From: Methanobacteriota archaeon
GTDB taxonomy: Archaea; Thermoplasmatota; Poseidoniia; Poseidoniales; Thalassarchaeaceae
Length of the DNA stretch: 36,436 bases
Reading direction: 5' to 3'
Assembly: GCA_018654845.1 (NCBI GenBank)
Contig: JABIKU010000025.1
Location: 1-36,436, forward strand
Part shown: positions 33,801 through 36,436 of the stretch, in pieces
Numbering within the stretch: the stretch's first letter is position 1
Layout: each line of letters starts with the position of its first letter
Program-made: the position numbers and the translations under genes
Notes under the pieces: model-generated
What the model saw: only the letters and a program-made list of their open reading frames with translations
Database searches by the model: none
Told to the model about the DNA's origin: nothing

Positions 33801-34565
33801 CTAAGAAATTATTAATGATTCGATTTCTGATTTTGAAAGTTGGCAAAATTGACCTGCCTTCAGATTGAAATCGGCGAGGTTCATATTCTCCGTCGATAAT
33901 CGATGCAATTGTATTACATGATTGCCGAGTGTTCCAAACATTCTTCGAATCTGACGTTTTTTTCCCTCATCTATGGTTAATATTGCAATATTTGGCTTCG
34001 ACAAACGAATATGGGCAGGTCGAGTCACATATGAATCTGTAAATCCTTCATCATCGATTGAAATATGGACGCCGTCTCTGATGACTTCCATGCTTTCTTC
34101 TGTGATTCGATTTTCTGTGATTACACGATATGTTTTTTGAATATGCATTTCAGGATTTGTGATTATAGACACCATCTTTCCATCGGTTGTGAACAATAAA
34201 AATCCTGTTGTTTCCTCATCAAGCCTACCCACTGTAACGAGTGATTCATAGACGGTTGACTCAACATGATTTCTGAATAATTCATAAACTGATTTTTTGC
34301 CTAATTGCTTTTCTTGTTTATTCAATCTTGAGCAGATATATCCTGCTGGTTTATGCAGTAAAAAATAATAGTTTATAGAAGGTAAAGTCAATTCAGTACC
34401 ACGGAATGTGATTGTTTTCTTCGCTGGGTTGAATTGAAATTTAATATCCTTCACCGGCGTTCCATTTACCAAAATTTCACCATCCCAAATTGATTTCTTT
34501 ACTTCATTTTTTGATGTAAATACACCACATTTGGATAAAAATTGGTGAAGTCGAATTTTCATCAT
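33801..34565 (-). CDS. RsuA-family pseudouridine synthase with S4 domain
   Basis: A 254-residue RNA-modifying enzyme. An N-terminal S4 RNA-binding domain (about 4-50, RLHQFLSKCGVFTSKNEV) precedes the catalytic domain, with YYFLLHKPAGYICSR and the catalytic Asp116 in VGRLDEETTGFLLFTTDG, then KTYRV and the KKRQIRRMFGTLGNHV motif. These are RsuA/RluB/RluE features, normally bacterial; archaea mostly use other families. The gene is rich in A/T and Lys codons relative to its neighbours, hinting at transfer. GGGGGGT precedes two ATGs (34565, 34562). It is convergent with the acyl-CoA dehydrogenase gene, 14 bases apart. The target site in rRNA is unknown. Confidence 0.9.
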   Translation of the reverse strand: MMKIRLHQFLSKCGVFTSKNEVKKSIWDGEILVNGTPVKDIKFQFNPAKKTITFRGTELTLPSINYYFLLHKPAGYICSRLNKQEKQLGKKSVYELFRNHVESTVYESLVTVGRLDEETTGFLLFTTDGKMVSIITNPEMHIQKTYRVITENRITEESMEVIRDGVHISIDDEGFTDSYVTRPAHIRLSKPNIAILTIDEGKKRQIRRMFGTLGNHVIQLHRLSTENMNLADFNLKAGQFCQLSKSEIESLIIS

Positions 34566-34663
34566 TACCCCCCAGTTGTTTTCCTTTAGATGGAGCCGAG
34601 AAATAAAGTTTGAGAGAATTCAAATTCTTTGGCGAGAATAATTAATGCTTTACATTCAATTTA

Positions 34664-36223
34664 TTATTCCGAATTGGGAACCCAAGCATAGTTGCGGTGG
34701 CCTTCGAGTTTTCCTTCACCACCAATTTCAACAAGAGCAAATTCGGCGCTCGGTGCAACAATCGATTCCTTCTGCGATCCTCGATGTAGTCTCTCGTAAA
34801 TTTCTTTGTCAATTGGTGTACGGTGTGATAGTCGATCAAATAATTTGAATCTCGTTGCAATTTCTTTCCATTCTGGTTGTACGATTCCTTCGAAAACCTT
34901 GGCTTTGGCTCCAGAACCGTATCCACAAAGACCAACGCGCTTGCCTACCATTGCTTCACCATCTGCGAAATCTGATTCCATAGTCGACATCAGAGCTAGG
35001 AAAATTGAACCGGTATATTGGTTTCCTATCAAGCTTGATGCACGCTGAGTTTTCTCAATTCGTGCTTCAACAAATTCCTTGAATTGTGGAGTTTTTGAAA
35101 TTAATCTTCGATAGCCATCGTTGGCTTTTTGGAATTGCTCGTAACCTTCAGAAGTATCTGCGAAATCCTCAAAGAATGGTTCTTCACCAAACTCTGAAAC
35201 TATTTCTTCCCACATAGGAAGATGTCTACGGTCGTGACGGAACAAATCAGGGAACATCCTCTTGCCTTGGAAAGCATATGGAAGATGAACAATGATGCGT
35301 TTCCATTGATTCGTCAATATATCATCATTTTTTGGGTCATAACGCCCGGTACGGATGGCTTCTTCGCGGAAATTAATAAAAGCAGATTTTACAGACTCTG
35401 AATAACAACGATTTGAAAATTGACCGTCAAAAATTGGTGTATCTTTGTGAATGCTCAAAGTTTCAGATTCAAACATAATGTGATCTTTTTTACTCGAAGT
35501 CGGTAGAATATTTAGAATTCTATCAACTAAACCTACTTTCAGTTTCTCACCCGTTTCTTCTGCTAAATCCAGAACATTTTCGACTACAGTTTTCATGTCG
35601 ACCTCTCGTCGAGGTTTGAAGAAATCATGCACAGGTATAGTAGAGACACCCCAATTATCTGGAATCTCAATTAATCGAGGATTATGACGAATCAGAATCG
35701 CTCCACCTCCGGCTCCTTGAGTATATTCTCCAGATGAGCCGAGATCATACTTTGCATTATCAGCAAAAACAACGATACCGATTCGATTTTGCTCCTCGCC
35801 ACCGCGAGCAACCCAATCTAGAGTATTGTGCATAGCATCGACTGCACCGATACAAGCGAAAGTCAAATCAACAACATCGCAATTACGGAAGCAATCTTTA
35901 CCGAAGTTTGGCTCGTATTTTTGTTCGAGCATATCCATGATGTAAGTTGCAGTCGGTTTCGCACCATCGAGGGCGGACTCCGTACCCAAATAGATACGAC
36001 CGATATTCTTCGGATTGAGATTGTTTCTATCGATTAGGCGAGTACATGCATTTGCACCCATCGTCGCAGTATCTTCATGAACATCCGGAATCGCCATTGC
36101 AGCGAGTCCGAGTCCTTTGTTCAATTTACCAAAATCTGCTCCGCGGAATTCCGCAAAATCTTTCATATCGAAATACAGTCGCGGAAAATGAATCGCGATA
36201 TCATCAATTCCAACCTCAGCCAT
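34664..36223 (-). CDS. Hydroxymethylglutaryl-CoA synthase
   Basis: Condenses acetyl-CoA with acetoacetyl-CoA to HMG-CoA, the first committed step of the mevalonate route to archaeal lipids. The thiolase-fold catalytic set is present: Glu82 in GTESALDGAKP, Cys124 in DLTFACIGAVDAMH, His313 in IVHLPYAFQGKRMFPD, and a C-terminal GYGSGAKA motif. At 519 residues it is much longer than the usual archaeal form of about 350, and closer in length to eukaryotic and some bacterial enzymes. It lies downstream of tyrS on the same strand. A stable hairpin just upstream covers its ribosome binding site and may regulate translation. Confidence 0.94.
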   Translation of the reverse strand: MAEVGIDDIAIHFPRLYFDMKDFAEFRGADFGKLNKGLGLAAMAIPDVHEDTATMGANACTRLIDRNNLNPKNIGRIYLGTESALDGAKPTATYIMDMLEQKYEPNFGKDCFRNCDVVDLTFACIGAVDAMHNTLDWVARGGEEQNRIGIVVFADNAKYDLGSSGEYTQGAGGGAILIRHNPRLIEIPDNWGVSTIPVHDFFKPRREVDMKTVVENVLDLAEETGEKLKVGLVDRILNILPTSSKKDHIMFESETLSIHKDTPIFDGQFSNRCYSESVKSAFINFREEAIRTGRYDPKNDDILTNQWKRIIVHLPYAFQGKRMFPDLFRHDRRHLPMWEEIVSEFGEEPFFEDFADTSEGYEQFQKANDGYRRLISKTPQFKEFVEARIEKTQRASSLIGNQYTGSIFLALMSTMESDFADGEAMVGKRVGLCGYGSGAKAKVFEGIVQPEWKEIATRFKLFDRLSHRTPIDKEIYERLHRGSQKESIVAPSAEFALVEIGGEGKLEGHRNYAWVPNSE

Positions 36224-36226
36224 AAG

Positions 36227-36260
36227 ACCCTCTCGTGTCTCGGCCGCGGCGCGAGAGGGT
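36227..36260 (-). promoter_or_regulatory. Hairpin over the ribosome binding site of HMG-CoA synthase
   Basis: Perfect nine-base arms, CGAGAGGGT (36252-36260) and ACCCTCTCG (36227-36235) on the plus strand, enclose a G/C-rich 16-base loop containing GCCGCGGC. In the minus-strand message the arm nearest the gene reads CGAGAGGGT, and its GAGGG, four bases before ATG 36223, is the only ribosome binding site candidate. Folding would hide it. A terminator for tyrS is less likely as no U-run follows. Confidence 0.55.
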
Positions 36261-36271
36261 TATGATACCTA

Positions 36272-36290
36272 CTACGTCATACAAACGTAG
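36272..36290. promoter_or_regulatory. Second inverted repeat upstream of HMG-CoA synthase
   Basis: The arms CTACGT (36272-36277) and ACGTAG (36285-36290) are separated by seven bases, between the tyrS stop and the larger hairpin. It could be an operator or another leader stem. Six-base arms occur by chance fairly often, so this is tentative. Confidence 0.25.
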
Positions 36291-36309
36291 GACTGAATCT
36301 GAAAAGACC

Positions 36310-36436
36310 TTACTGAGAGCCAGTCATTTTATTCATTTGTTCAAGTAAATCGGGCTTTTCTTCAAAATGAATGGAAATCGGTGCTAGGACTTCAGAAAGG
36401 CCAGATGCCACTGCCATCTTTGCGTCGAATGGATGA
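36310..36436 (-). CDS. tyrS: C-terminal end of an archaeal-type tyrosyl-tRNA synthetase (partial)
   Basis: Only the last 42 codons are in the window; the stop TAA is at 36310-36312. The visible end reads HPFDAKMAVASGLSEVLAPI, then a tail ending KMTGSQ. Archaeal TyrRS proteins end in a similar block (LHPxDLKNAVAEELIKILEPI), which is the basis for the call. The remainder of the gene lies to the right. With so little sequence an alternative cannot be excluded. Confidence 0.6.
   Translation of the reverse strand, partial: HPFDAKMAVASGLSEVLAPISIHFEEKPDLLEQMNKMTGSQ

Overview
The window looks like a chromosomal segment of a planktonic marine archaeon, most probably Marine Group II (Candidatus Poseidoniia, Thermoplasmatota). 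Archaeal information-processing genes are present: the small subunit of DNA polymerase D, archaeal-length PheS, the Nob1 endonuclease, the C-terminal end of an archaeal-type TyrRS, and TATA boxes about 25-30 nt upstream of start codons. They are mixed with bacterial-looking genes (SufS/SufE, FolD, TatA, a class II CCA-adding enzyme, an RsuA-type pseudouridine synthase, acyl-CoA dehydrogenase) and many secreted or lipid-anchored proteins with LVIVD, PKD, Asp-box and calcium-loop repeats. This mix is typical of that group. The assignment rests on gene content, not on a marker-gene tree.

Layout. 1-1150: a tyrosine recombinase runs into the 3' end of tRNA-Ala, the expected right edge of an integrated element lying mostly left of the window. 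1202-10026: a block of exported proteins. It holds two LVIVD beta-propeller proteins, two small membrane-anchored proteins whose mature form may begin with histidine, two SCO1/SenC-like copper chaperones with unusual insertions, and a YHYH-domain protein broken by an in-frame TAG. 9944-16740: housekeeping and redox genes (pheS, a membrane zinc ribbon, tRNA-Thr, folD, the sufS-sufE-MIP18 operon, a SLOG protein, thioredoxin, an FMN reductase). 16800-21689: tRNA-Glu, a 990-residue lipoprotein with PKD domains and about 17 calcium loops, a membrane-anchored double winged-helix regulator, and a DedA-like protein. 21772-30231: nob1, tatA, a MoaD-like gene, a HAD phosphatase, an Asp-box lipoprotein, the PolD small subunit, cinA, tusA, tRNA-Val, a PIMT-like methyltransferase and a HEAT-repeat protein. 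30260-36436: a compact SerK-like protein, the class II CCA enzyme, a GcvH-like protein without the lipoyl lysine, acyl-CoA dehydrogenase, an RsuA-type synthase, HMG-CoA synthase with a hairpin over its ribosome binding site, and the 3' end of tyrS.

The best candidate for an undescribed system is 1202-10026. Families come in pairs (two propellers, two small N-terminal-His proteins, two SCO chaperones) next to a His-rich YHYH protein, and the genes from 3674 on are almost contiguous. I read it as an extracytoplasmic copper-handling or copper-enzyme module, by analogy with the copper-dependent beta-propeller methanethiol oxidase genes found beside SCO1/SenC genes. That function is inference. No stretch over 300 bases lacks a gene; the longest gap (15130-15289) holds a divergent promoter region. 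I saw no CRISPR array, rRNA or insertion sequence.
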